This document shows, piece by piece, positions 45,485-53,820 of a stretch of DNA of 64,000 nt. The translations under genes and the position numbers were made by a program. The notes below the pieces were generated by a model. That model had not been told where the DNA came from, searched no databases, and was given only the letters and a program-made list of their open reading frames with translations. Location of the stretch: contig CAVRWL010000002.1 in the NCBI GenBank assembly GCA_963724945.1, positions 423,249-487,248 on the forward strand. Direction: 5' to 3'. The stretch comes from Hyphomicrobium_A sp963724945 (GTDB lineage: Bacteria > Pseudomonadota > Alphaproteobacteria > Rhizobiales > Hyphomicrobiaceae). Numbering within the stretch: the stretch's first letter is position 1; each line of letters starts with the position of its first letter.

Positions 45485-45660
45485 ATGGCCGGGCTCGTCC
45501 CGGCCATTTTGCTTGGGGCGTCCCATCCGCATTGACCGACAGCGACATCGAAGTGGACGAGCGTAACTCACGCTTGCCCGCGTGCTGGCCGCATAACGCG
45601 CGCACCGGAGCCGCTTTTGATGCGGAGCAGCTTGCTCCGCCAGCACAGGAACGAAAGGCC
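45485..45660 (+). repeat. Cassette leader, copy A
   Basis: Begins with the palindrome ATGGCCGGG-CTCGT-CCCGGCCAT plus TTTT (terminator-like), followed by about 150 bases shared with copies B, C and D. Ends with a hairpin GCGGAGCA-GCT-TGCTCCGC (45622-45640) and the ribosome region CAGGAACGAAAGGCC directly before the ATG of the first long family protein. Confidence 0.8.
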
Positions 45661-46609
45661 ATGAACACCCCTCGACTGATCCCCCACCTGACCCGGCTCG
45701 CCGCAATGGTCGCGGCGGGAACGCTTCTCGTCGCCGGCAGCGCGCTCGCGCACGGCAATCACGACCACGGCTCCGACCGCGGTTCCGACCACCAGATGAA
45801 GAGCCGCGACTCCGGTCGCGATCGCAGCGACAAGCGCTCGATGCTCAAAGAGGTCCGCAAGGACAAAAGCGACATGCGCTCCGACAGGCACAAGGACAGG
45901 GACGCCAAGCGCGCGGAGAAGAAGCAGGAGAGAGAAGCCAAACGCGCCGAGAAGCAGGCGCAGAGAGAGGCCAAGCGCGCGGAGAAGATGAAGGAGAAGG
46001 AGGCCAAGCAGGCCGAGAAGGACAAGACCACCGGCACGACCACGACCACCGGTACCACCACGACCACCGGCACCACCACGACCGGCACCGCCAGCAAGGC
46101 CGACGAGGATCTCGTTGGCAAAGGCATCGCCGGACGCAAGGGCCTCGACGGCCAAGCCAATGCCGGTTCGGCGGCTTCAGGCACCGTGACAGGTCCTGGT
46201 GCCGGCAATACGGTGCATCCCATCCCCGGCTCGGCGGCGCCTTCGGGCTCGCAGGCACGTGGCACCGTGACCGGTTCCGGCAGGGGCATCGTCACCGTCA
46301 CCGACGCTAGGGGCAACTCGTTCATCATCCCCGATCACGGGGGAGGCGTGGCCGTGCTCAAAACTCCCGAGGGCGGGATCAAAATATCCAACGGCGTCGA
46401 ATTCGCGGCCGTTGACCGGCGTCAAGCTGACCATCTCCGGCGCACGGACCGTCTCCGTCGAACCGGGTATTCAGGTCGGCCCTGCCCAAGCCGACGGCAG
46501 CACGATCGTCATGGAGCCATTGGGCGAGATCATCCAGTACCCCGGCTTTCCTGGCGGTGGTTTCGTGGGCCACCGCGAGGACGACACCTCGACGATCCAG
46601 CAGGAGTAG
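45661..46609 (+). CDS. Cassette family secreted protein, copy A (frameshifted near 46404)
   Basis: Joined, about 316 residues. A signal peptide (RLAAMVAAGTLLVAGSALA) is followed by a His/Asp-rich stretch (HGNHDHGSDRGSDHQ) and a highly charged helix of AKRAEK-type repeats (about residues 65-125). Next come Thr/Gly repeats (TTGTTTTTG) and a Gly-rich beta-like domain (GIVTVTDARGNSFIIPDHGG, GGVAVLKTPEGGIKISNGVE). At 46403-46404 one extra T relative to copy D shifts the frame; the rest (TGVKLTISGARTVSVEPGIQ ... STIQQE) continues in another frame to 46609. Predicted secreted or periplasmic, function unknown. Near-identical in sequence to 49101-50167 over its first 820 bases. Confidence 0.7.
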
Positions 46610-46642
46610 CGGCCCTCCTCGCCGCGAATGCAGAAAGACAGG

Positions 46643-46819
46643 ATGGCCGGGCCTGCCCCGGCCATTTTGCTTGGAGGCGCCCCATCCGCATTGACCGACA
46701 GCGACGTGGAAGTGGACGAGCGCGACTCACGCTTGCCCGCATGCTGGCCGCATAACGCGCACACCGGAGCCGCCTTTGATGCGGAGCAGCTCGCTCCCCC
46801 AGCACAGGAACGAAAGGCC
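46643..46819 (+). repeat. Cassette leader, copy B
   Basis: Palindrome ATGGCCGGG-CCTGC-CCCGGCCAT (46643-46665) plus TTTT, then the shared leader ending CAGGAACGAAAGGCC before an ATG at 46820. The loop differs from the other copies while the stem is unchanged. Confidence 0.8.
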
Positions 46820-46855
46820 ATGAACACCCCGCACCGATCTCGATTTGCCGAATAA
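46820..46855 (+). pseudogene. Truncated cassette protein, copy B
   Basis: After a full leader, the frame reads MNTPHRSRFAE and stops. Only the first four residues match the family start MNTPRLIP. The body has been deleted or replaced, and the M16 peptidase gene begins 65 bases further on. Confidence 0.55.
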
Positions 46856-46920
46856 GCGCAGCGAAGCGCCGACACAGGGTCGCTATCGATCCGCTCACTT
46901 TAGGTGATGGAGATATTCCG

Positions 46921-48240
46921 ATGCAGATCAATCGGCGAACCGCGGTGAAGGCGCTCATTGCAGGCGCTGCTGCCAGTTCGCTTCCGCTCTTCGGCGCGGT
47001 TCTTGCCGCCGGCAATTCCGAAGGCCCGCGAAGCCTGTGCTTGAGCAACGGATTCCGCGTCCACTACGTTGCCAATGACGCCGGCTACGTGGTGGCAACG
47101 CTTGTTCTGCGCAGCAAGCAAATCACCAACAACGGCCTCGCGCACCTCTGCGAGCACACCTCGTGCTCGGGCGCGGCGGGAACGATGTCGGCCGCCGACG
47201 TGGCGGGGATGTACAAGGACTATGTCCAGGATGGCAATGCCTCGACGGACCCAGGCGCCATCAAGTGGGACGCGTCCTTCCTGCCGCAGTTTCTGCCCCA
47301 GGTGATGGGGCTACTCGCGGCGACAGCACTCGACCAGAAATTCGACGTTGAAACGGTCGCGGGACAGGCCCGCGTGGTTCTGGAGGAGCTTTATCTCGAC
47401 AAGTACAGCCCCGAAAAACTCGCGCAGGGCAAATTCGATCGCGAGCTATTCGGCAAATCCCACCCTTATGCAAAAGAGACGCTTCAGGAGGAGATTGAGC
47501 GGTGCAAGATCGCGCCGGCGAAACTAGCCGCGCAGCTGCGCGATTTCGCCGGCACCATTCGCCTGCCGGCCAATATGGACCTCTTTCTCGTCGGCTCAAT
47601 CGATCCCGGCGCCGTGGAGAAGCTGGCAAAGGAGCACTTCGGCAGGTTCGCGTTCGCCCAAGGACCGCGACTGCAGATTCCGCAGGTGGCCGTCACCCGG
47701 GCCTATAAGGGCCTTACCGGAGCTTCATATGAATTGCAGCGCCCGATGACGGATTTGCGCATCGCGTGGAACACGGGCGTGTCTGTCACCAGCGCCGAGG
47801 CCAGGGTGCTGCTGGCCTTGCGGGAGTATTTGAATACGGCGCTGTTCGACGAGCTGCGCGAGAAAGACGGCGATACCTACACGCCCGAGGTTAAGTACGA
47901 GCCGGATGCCTGCAGCGGCATCTTCAAGATCGCCATCTCCAGCAGCAAGGATCCACAGAGCGTGGAGAAAAAGGTCTTCGAGGTCATCGACAAGATGAAA
48001 TCGGATATCGACGTCAAGGAGCTTTCCCGTTTGCAAAATCGCATTGCGCTCACGCGCTGCAAGGACGCCAACGACAACGAGGCACTGCTCGACCGCTTGG
48101 TGGCGAGGACGCTCGACGGCACTTCGGTCGACGACTTGGCGGTGGAAACCGTGACGCACGAAGAGGTGCTCGCGGCCGCGCGCAAATACATGCCCTCTCA
48201 CCGGCAGGCGTATGTCCGCCTCGCATTGGAAGGGCAATAG
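46921..48240 (+). CDS. M16 family (pitrilysin-type) zinc peptidase, exported
   Basis: 439 residues. Twin-arginine-like signal NRRTAVKALIAGAAASSLPL. The M16 inverted zinc motif HxxEH is LAHLCEHTSCSG (H75, E78, H79), with the third ligand probably E155 in RVVLEELYLDKYSPEKLAQG, the usual distance of about 76 residues. The C-terminal inactive-type domain follows (TDLRIAWNTGVSVTSAEARV, ALFDELREKDGDTY). It is probably catalytically competent in the periplasm. Single M16 polypeptide rather than the paired subunits often seen. The gene lies between cassette copies B and C; whether it acts on the family proteins is speculation. Confidence 0.85.
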   Translation: MQINRRTAVKALIAGAAASSLPLFGAVLAAGNSEGPRSLCLSNGFRVHYVANDAGYVVATLVLRSKQITNNGLAHLCEHTSCSGAAGTMSAADVAGMYKDYVQDGNASTDPGAIKWDASFLPQFLPQVMGLLAATALDQKFDVETVAGQARVVLEELYLDKYSPEKLAQGKFDRELFGKSHPYAKETLQEEIERCKIAPAKLAAQLRDFAGTIRLPANMDLFLVGSIDPGAVEKLAKEHFGRFAFAQGPRLQIPQVAVTRAYKGLTGASYELQRPMTDLRIAWNTGVSVTSAEARVLLALREYLNTALFDELREKDGDTYTPEVKYEPDACSGIFKIAISSSKDPQSVEKKVFEVIDKMKSDIDVKELSRLQNRIALTRCKDANDNEALLDRLVARTLDGTSVDDLAVETVTHEEVLAAARKYMPSHRQAYVRLALEGQ

Positions 48241-48410
48241 CCGCGCAGGCCGTAAAACGGCGGCGTGAGTGGGTCCTGGCAATAGGCATCGGCGTCTTCG
48301 TCGTTCTGAATGCGTAGTGATCTCTCGAGGTCTCTTTCACCGGAAGGCGGCTGAGAAAAGCCGAATGCGCCCGATGCGCATCCGGGATCGCAGCGACCGA
48401 CAAAAACGAG
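48241..48410 (+). repeat. Partial duplicate of the block before leader A
   Basis: GGCAATAGGCATCGGCGTCT, then TCGTCGTTCTGAATGCG and GTGATCTCTCGAGG, closely match 45309-45480 (the 3' end of the small membrane protein gene and what follows). In this copy the small gene is not open. It shows that the duplicated unit extends upstream of the leader. Confidence 0.65.
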
Positions 48411-48586
48411 ATGGCCGGGCTAGTCCCGGCCATTTTGCTTGGGGGCGCCCCATCCGCATTGACCGACAGCGACATCGAAGTGGACGAGCGCGACTCACGC
48501 TCGCCCGCGTGCTGGCCGCATAACGCGCGCACCGGAGCCACTTTTGATGCGGAGCAGCTTGCTCCTCCAGCATAGGAACGAAGCCC
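48411..48586 (+). repeat. Cassette leader, copy C
   Basis: Palindrome ATGGCCGGG-CTAGT-CCCGGCCAT (48411-48433) plus TTTT, then the shared leader. Near the end it reads CATAGGAACGAAGCCC before ATG 48587; the TAG closes the upstream frame that is open through the leader in copies A, B and D. Confidence 0.8.
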
Positions 48587-48889
48587 ATGAACACCCCAAG
48601 ACTGATCCCCTGTCTGACCCGATTGGCCGCAATGGTTGCGGCGGGCACGCTACTCATCGCCGCCGACGCCGAGGCAGGTCCTGCTCCCGGCACCGTGACT
48701 GGTCCCGGCGTCGCGAATGTCGTTCGTTCTATCGTGTCGCCGCCGGCGAGCGCGGTCATCATCTTGGTCCATGGCGGCGGTCACCACTTCCCGCACCCTC
48801 TCCCGACGCCGCGTCCGGCTACCCGATCGGGGGGTGCACCTGCCGCTCCGCAGGGGCAGGGAAAGGCCTCGACCAAGAGCCTGGATTAG
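48587..48889 (+). CDS. Cassette family secreted protein, short divergent member
   Basis: 100 residues. The signal peptide is almost the same as in the long copies (MNTPRLIPCLTRLAAM, then VAAGTLLIA), but the mature part is different: GPAPGTVTGPGVANVVRS, a short hydrophobic stretch ASAVIILVHGGGHHFPHP, then a Pro/Ala-rich tail ending STKSLD. The GTVTGPG motif is also present in the long members. Secreted; function unknown. Leader C precedes it directly. Confidence 0.6.
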   Translation: MNTPRLIPCLTRLAAMVAAGTLLIAADAEAGPAPGTVTGPGVANVVRSIVSPPASAVIILVHGGGHHFPHPLPTPRPATRSGGAPAAPQGQGKASTKSLD

Positions 48890-48921
48890 AAATCCGGGAT
48901 CGCAGCCAGCGCAACCGCGAG

Positions 48922-49100
48922 ATGGCCGGGCATGTCCCGGCCATTTTGCGTAAGGGGCGCCGCGATCCGCATTGACTGACAGCGACATCGAAGTGGACGA
49001 GCGCGACTCACGCTTGCCCGCGCGCGGGCCGCATAACGCGCGCACCGGAGCCGCTTTTGATGCGGAGCAGCTTGCTCCCCCAGCACAGGAACGAAAGGCC
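48922..49100 (+). repeat. Cassette leader, copy D
   Basis: Palindrome ATGGCCGGG-CATGT-CCCGGCCAT (48922-48944) plus TTTT, then the shared leader ending CAGGAACGAAAGGCC before ATG 49101. Confidence 0.8.
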
Positions 49101-50167
49101 ATGAACACCCCTCGACTGATCCCCCACCTGACCCGGCTTGCCGCGATGGTCGCGGCAGGAACGCTTCTCGTCGCCGGCAGCGCGCTCGCGCACGGCAATC
49201 ACGACCACGGCTCCGACCGCGGTTCCGACCACCAGATGAAGAGCCGCGACTCCGGTCGCGATCGCAGCGACAAGCGCTCGATGCTCAAAGAGGTCCGCAA
49301 GGACAAAGGCGACATGCGCTCCGACAGGCACAAGGACAGGGACGCCAAGCGCGCGGAGAAGAAGCAGGAGAGAGAAGCCAAACGCGCCGAGAAGCAGGCG
49401 CAGAGAGAGGCCAAGCGCGCGGAGAAGATGAAGGAGAAGGAGGCCAAGCAGGCCGAGAAGGACAAGACCACCGGCACGACCACGACCACCGGTACCACCA
49501 CGACCACCGGCACCACCACGACCGGCACCGCCAGCAAGGCCGACGAGGATCTCGTTGGCAAAGGCATCGCCGGACGCAAGGGCCTCGACGGCCAAGCCAA
49601 TGCCGGCTCGCGGCGGCTTCAGGCACCGTGACCGGTCCGGGTGCGGGCAATACGGTGCATCCCATCCCCGGCTCGGCGGCGCCTTCGGGCTCGCAGGCAC
49701 GTGGCACCGTGACCGGTTCCGGCAAGGGCATCGTCACCGTCACCGACGCTAGGGGCAACTCGTTCATCATCCCCGATCACGGGGGAGGCGTGGCCGTGCT
49801 CAAAACTCCCGAGGGCGGGATCAAAATATCCAACGGCGTCGAATCGCGGCCGTTGACCGGCGTCAAGCTGACCATCTCCGGCGCACGGACCGTCTCCGTC
49901 GAACCGGGTATTCAGGTCGGCCCTGCCCAAGCCGACGGCAGCACGGTCGTGATGGTGCCGCTGGGCACGGTCACCGGCGGCCCCGGCCCGGGCGGCGTCA
50001 TTGGTGGTTTCGGGACCGCAATCAAGGACGGCGCCAAAGCCGTCGGAAACGGCATTCTTGAAGGCGGCGATGCGGTGGAGAAATCCCTTGGCATTTTCCA
50101 GTTCGAGGGCAAAGCCGAAAACGAGCCTCCCCCAGGGCCTGCAACCTCAACGATCCAGCAGGAATAG
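49101..50167 (+). CDS. Cassette family secreted protein, copy D (frameshifted near 49612)
   Basis: Joined, about 355 residues: signal peptide, His/Asp-rich start, charged AKRAEK-type helix, Thr/Gly repeats, and the same beta-like domain as copy A. Near 49612 two extra bases relative to copy A (GGCTCGCGGCGG versus GGTTCGGCGG) stop the frame; it resumes at 49628 with GPGAGNTVHPIPGSAAPSG. The C-terminal part differs from copy A (VPLGTVTGGPGPGGVIGGFG, then GDAVEKSLGIFQFEGKAENE), but both end STIQQE. Function unknown; predicted export. Confidence 0.7.
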
Positions 50168-50200
50168 GCGTCCGCATCGCCGCGACCGACAAACAGTGAG

Positions 50201-50223
50201 ATGGCCGGGCTTGTCCCGGCCAT
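50201..50223 (+). terminator. Fifth copy of the ATGGCCGGG palindrome
   Basis: ATGGCCGGG-CTTGT-CCCGGCCAT after copy D, preceded by GACCGACAAACAGTGAG as before leader A, but with no leader behind it. It closes the repeat locus and probably ends transcription of copy D, though here the following bases are CGCCCCC rather than TTTT. Confidence 0.6.
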
Positions 50224-50289
50224 CGCCCCCAAAAAACGCCGACGCCGAGGTGTCGGCGTCGCCAAAAGCCGCAACGAAGGACGAGACCA

Positions 50290-51120
50290 ATGAACATTCA
50301 AGTCGCCATCCCCGCCGCCATCGACTTCGCCGCGATCAAGGCGCGCCAGCAAATCGCCTGGGGCTCCGGCGACTACGCCATCATCGGTACCACGCTGCAG
50401 ATCGTCGGCGAGACGCTGTGCGAGGCCGTCGACCTACGCTCGGGCCAGCGCGTGCTCGACGTCGCCGGCGGCAACGGCAATGCAACGCTCGCCGCCGCGC
50501 GGCGCTTCGCCGACGTGGTGTCGACGGACTACGTCGGCGCGCTGCTCGATCGCGCGCGCTTGCGTGCCGCCGCCGACCGCCTGCCCGTCACGTTTCTGGA
50601 GGCCGATGCGGAAGCGCTTCCCTTCGCCGACGCCAGCTTCGATGTCGTGCTTTCGACCTTCGGCGTCATGTTCGCGCCGAACCAAGAGCAGGCGGCGAGC
50701 GAGCTCATGCGCGTCTGCCGCCCGGGCGGCAAGATCGGACTCGCCAACTGGACGCCGGAGGGCTTCGTCGGCCGGCTGTTCAAGACCGTCGGCAGGCATT
50801 TTGCGCCGGCGCCGGGCGTGATCTCGCCGGCGTTGTGGGGCCGCAAGACGCATCTCGACGCCCTGTTCGGCGGAAAGGGCGCGATCGCCGTCGAGAGCAA
50901 GAGCTTCGTCTTCCGTTATAAGTCGCCCGAGCATTGGCTCGAGATCTTCCGCGGCTACTACGGCCCGGTTTTGAAAGCGTTCGCTGCGATTGCCCCGGAG
51001 GCGCGCGATGCGCTGGAGGCCGATCTCTACGCTCTGCTCGCCGAATTCAACGTGGCCGACGACGGCACGCTGGTCGTTGCCGCAGAATATCTCGAGGTGG
51101 TGATCGTCAAGAGAGGCTGA
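50290..51120 (+). CDS. Class I SAM-dependent methyltransferase (UbiE-like)
   Basis: 276 residues. SAM motif I is RVLDVAGGNGNATLAAARRF (near 55-74); motif II/III area includes PVTFLEADAEALPFADASFD and the post-motif RVCRPGGKIGLANWTPEGF. Typical small-molecule methyltransferase with Methyltransf_11 fold; substrate unknown. A ribosome region GAAGGACGAGACC precedes the ATG. Followed 70 bases on by a DUF4242 gene on the same strand. Confidence 0.88.
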   Translation: MNIQVAIPAAIDFAAIKARQQIAWGSGDYAIIGTTLQIVGETLCEAVDLRSGQRVLDVAGGNGNATLAAARRFADVVSTDYVGALLDRARLRAAADRLPVTFLEADAEALPFADASFDVVLSTFGVMFAPNQEQAASELMRVCRPGGKIGLANWTPEGFVGRLFKTVGRHFAPAPGVISPALWGRKTHLDALFGGKGAIAVESKSFVFRYKSPEHWLEIFRGYYGPVLKAFAAIAPEARDALEADLYALLAEFNVADDGTLVVAAEYLEVVIVKRG

Positions 51121-51190
51121 TCCCGAATTCACCGGGCGCGGCACGCATGCTGCGCTCAGTCCTCTATTTCGTTCAAATAGGAGCACAGTC

Positions 51191-51490
51191 ATGGATCTCT
51201 ACGTTGTTCGCCGCCCAGGCGCCTGGGCGGATATGCAGGCGCTCGAAGCCGCCGGCGCTAAATCCGCCAAGATCGGCAACGAGGAGATGTCCGACCGCGT
51301 CTGCTGGATCCGCAGCTACATCGTCAAGGAAGCGGACGGCCGGATCGGATCGTTCTGCATCTACGAGGCGCGCGATCCTGAATCGATCCGCGCGCATGCG
51401 CAGCGGGTCGGCATGCCGGGCGATCTGATCTTCCCGGTCGTCACCACGGTCATCATCCGCGACGACCCGGCCGAGACAAAGGCCGCCTGA
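51191..51490 (+). CDS. DUF4242 family protein
   Basis: 99 residues, ferredoxin-like alpha/beta fold: MDLYVVRRPGAWADMQALEA, VCWIRSYIVKEADGRIGSFC, IYEARDPESIRAHAQRVGMP. DUF4242 (nickel-binding SCO4226-like group). Function unknown; small cytoplasmic protein. It follows the methyltransferase gene on the same strand. Confidence 0.85.
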   Translation: MDLYVVRRPGAWADMQALEAAGAKSAKIGNEEMSDRVCWIRSYIVKEADGRIGSFCIYEARDPESIRAHAQRVGMPGDLIFPVVTTVIIRDDPAETKAA

Positions 51491-51583
51491 TTGAGAGCCG
51501 GCGACGGCCTATCCAATTCTGTGCGATTTCGGCGCTACTCTGCCGTGGTAGGCGGATGCGCCGAAGTTGCCCGCAGTGCGCTG

Positions 51584-51808
51584 ATGACCGATACGCTTGA
51601 TCCTCTCGTGCGCGACCTCATCGAATGGGTCGCAAAGGCGCCGCGCGCCTATTTCGAGGTCATCGAGGTGTGGCGTACATCCTGCCCGCAATTGACAGTA
51701 TGGGAGGATACAATGGAGCGCGGCTTCGTTGAGCGCCGAAGCGTGCCGGGCGAAAGCGACCAAGTGGTGGCCACCGAGGCCGGTCTCAAGTTTCTGTGTC
51801 AGCAATAA
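51584..51808 (+). CDS. Small winged-helix-like hypothetical protein
   Basis: 74 residues from the Met of MTDTLDPLVRDLIEWVA; the frame upstream to 51491 looks untranslated. The pattern helix-helix (RDLIEWVAKAPRAYFEVIEV, TSCPQLTVWEDTMERGFVER) followed by a beta hairpin and LKFLCQQ resembles small winged-helix proteins common in Rhizobiales. Function unknown. Confidence 0.6.
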   Translation: MTDTLDPLVRDLIEWVAKAPRAYFEVIEVWRTSCPQLTVWEDTMERGFVERRSVPGESDQVVATEAGLKFLCQQ

Positions 51809-52401
51809 ACTGCGCTGTTGGAGAGGCCGCCGGCAGTTCTCCTGGCCCAATCTCGGACCTGAGCCCCACGTCCGCTTTCGCGGCTACTACAGACGCAAAG
51901 CGAGTGACGCAGAGGGGTCGTCCTCGATGTGTTGACGCAATGCGTCTATCGCATCCTCCGCAATTCGTTCCTGCACTTCGGTAACAAATGCGGAAGCTGC
52001 CGCGTTCAGCCATGGACCACCTGGTGCAGGGAACGATCCGTTGTCCCGTTTCCAGGTCGCTCGGAAAGTTTGGGAATTGGCGGGGGTGAGTTTGGGAAAA
52101 AAGCTCCAAAAACAACTAGAGAGATCAATAACTTACAAAAATGATGGCGCCCCGTAGGGGACGGGTTATTTCGCCATCGTATGCCATTGATATTGCTATG
52201 TTCCTAGTGACTGCTACTGCTACGCACAGTAGCAGAGCGCGGTAGCAGTTTCCAGTCTGCCATTCCCGTTCAAAGGTGCCCTAACGACAACCGGGCCGCA
52301 GATGGAGTCGAAAGATTATTCATCGGTTTGCACGATTCCAGCGGGCTCGTTCGGTACGCTGGCCGGCGTGAACTTGTCCGACGCAGCGTCTGTAGCGAGC
52401 G
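51809..52401. other. Long intergenic region with a hairpin
   Basis: About 590 bases with no supported gene. It contains a perfect 9-bp hairpin CTGCTACTG-CTACGCA-CAGTAGCAG at 52211-52235, followed by another GGTAGCAG at 52241, which may be an operator or RNA structure. Confidence 0.4.
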
Positions 52402-53247
52402 CTAAGCGCGCGCAATGCGCCGTATCCGCCGCGGGCTCTTTCCGGAGGGGGCGAAGAAGACAAGGGATGAGCGATCCGCCTTCTTCGCACGATACATGGC
52501 AATGTCGGCATTGCGCAGGATCTCCTCCGGCGTGATGCCATCATCGGGAATCAGGGTTGCGCCGACCGACACGCCCACGCTGAGCGCGTGTCCCTCGGCC
52601 CGAATGGGGCTGGCAAGCGCGCCAATGAAACGCTCGCCGATTGCGGAAGCACCGTCCTTATCGACCTCGTAGGCTAGGACAGCGAACTCGTCGCCGCCAA
52701 GCCGCGTCAGCATATCGGTCGGGCGCGCAGCCGCCCGGAACCGCTCCACCACGATCTGCAAGACGCGGTCACCGACGGCGTGCCCATGGCGGTCGTTGAC
52801 GCGTTTGAAATCGTTAAGGTCGAGCAGGAAGAAAGCGTGCCGGTGCTTGTCGAAACGAGGCCCCGCCGTCGCCTCACGAAGCGCGGAGAGCATCGCGCGT
52901 CGGTTTGGCAAATCCGTCAGCGGGTCTTGCGTTGCCTGGAGCCGCAGGTCCCGTATCTCGAGCTCGAGGGCGAATTTGCGAGCATGTTCCTGCCGCTCCT
53001 CATTCAACCGCCGAAGGACGAACAAGACAGCGCCGGCGACCAGCAGCACCGAGAGAAAAATGATCTCTTCAAGGGTCAATTTGCGTTCCGGCGTTGTGAG
53101 CCGGTGCGCAAAAGCAAAAAGATCGTACTCGAGCGCCAGCAGCACCGCGCCAACCATGACGCCGGTCAAAAGCAGCATATCCTGCGCGCTCGACCAGGGG
53201 TTACGGCCAATCGTCTCCAGGAGCGCGTTGAGCCTCTTAGTTTTCAC
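52402..53247 (-). CDS. Membrane diguanylate cyclase (GGDEF)
   Basis: 281 residues from the GTG at 53247 (VKTKRLNALLETIG); earlier in-frame starts exist up to 53331. Two membrane segments (MLLLTGVMVGAVLLALEY and IIFLSVLLVAGAVLFVL) flank a short loop, followed by a coiled stretch and a GGDEF domain: DPLTDLPNRRAMLSAL, FFLLDLNDFKRVNDRHGHAV, RLGGDEFAVLAYEVDKDG with intact GGDEF, and RNADIAMYRAKKADRSS. Predicted active c-di-GMP synthase; no EAL domain. Confidence 0.88.
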   Translation of the reverse strand: MKTKRLNALLETIGRNPWSSAQDMLLLTGVMVGAVLLALEYDLFAFAHRLTTPERKLTLEEIIFLSVLLVAGAVLFVLRRLNEERQEHARKFALELEIRDLRLQATQDPLTDLPNRRAMLSALREATAGPRFDKHRHAFFLLDLNDFKRVNDRHGHAVGDRVLQIVVERFRAAARPTDMLTRLGGDEFAVLAYEVDKDGASAIGERFIGALASPIRAEGHALSVGVSVGATLIPDDGITPEEILRNADIAMYRAKKADRSSLVFFAPSGKSPRRIRRIARA

Positions 53248-53470
53248 GGCTGATTCCACGCACGGGCAACGCCCCACTCTAGGCGGCCCGCGGCCAAGGA
53301 ATTGTAAAAGGACACCACCACCCAATCGCAAACCAGCAGCGCCGCCGCCAGCGCGATGATAAACGCTTCATTAACCATTTTGTCCGCAGCTGCTGCGTTA
53401 CCGCCTCCGGGCGGAGTTGCGTAGGCCTCCGACTTGCTTGAAGGGGAGGTGTGTTGCGTAGGAGTAAACC

Positions 53471-53656
53471 GTGCGTACCGAAGTTATTGAGCTAGAGGGC
53501 AAGAGGTTCTTCGTGCTGAACGGTTTAATCGTGGCCGAGAATAGCGACGGGGCTGGCTATATCGAAGCACTCAAGAAGTTGGTCGCTGCGATCAAGAGAG
53601 ACCCCGACGCTGTCGCCTTCGGCTGTATTTCGGGCAGGTGGGTGGCTGCTGCCTAG
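53471..53656 (+). CDS. Small hypothetical protein (61 aa)
   Basis: 61 residues from a GTG, strand-helix pattern: TEVIELEGKRFFVLNGLIVA, YIEALKKLVAAIKRDPDAVA, FGCISGRWVAAA. Good amphipathic pattern but no recognised family. GGAG is found upstream at 53462. Confidence 0.45.
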   Translation: MRTEVIELEGKRFFVLNGLIVAENSDGAGYIEALKKLVAAIKRDPDAVAFGCISGRWVAAA

Positions 53657-53820
53657 CCGCCTCGCCACGTATTGGCCTCTCGGAGCGCGCGACGGCCATG
53701 CGTCGGCGCGTTGGGGTCGCGTCTTGAATGGTCCGCCTAAAGACCCTCCATTCCGATCCAGAGATAGCTTCGCCTCCATCCTCGTCCGCCGCCAGTAGCG
53801 CGATCTGTCACTGTCGACCT

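Noticed and set aside
45568..46155. Minus-strand frames opposite the cassette proteins
   Set aside because: They mirror the repetitive Lys/Glu/Ala and Thr codons; no start signals or independent conservation.
45485..49100. Possible CRISPR array because of repeated units
   Set aside because: Units are about 180 bases, lie ahead of genes, are irregularly spaced and lack short uniform spacers; no cas genes.
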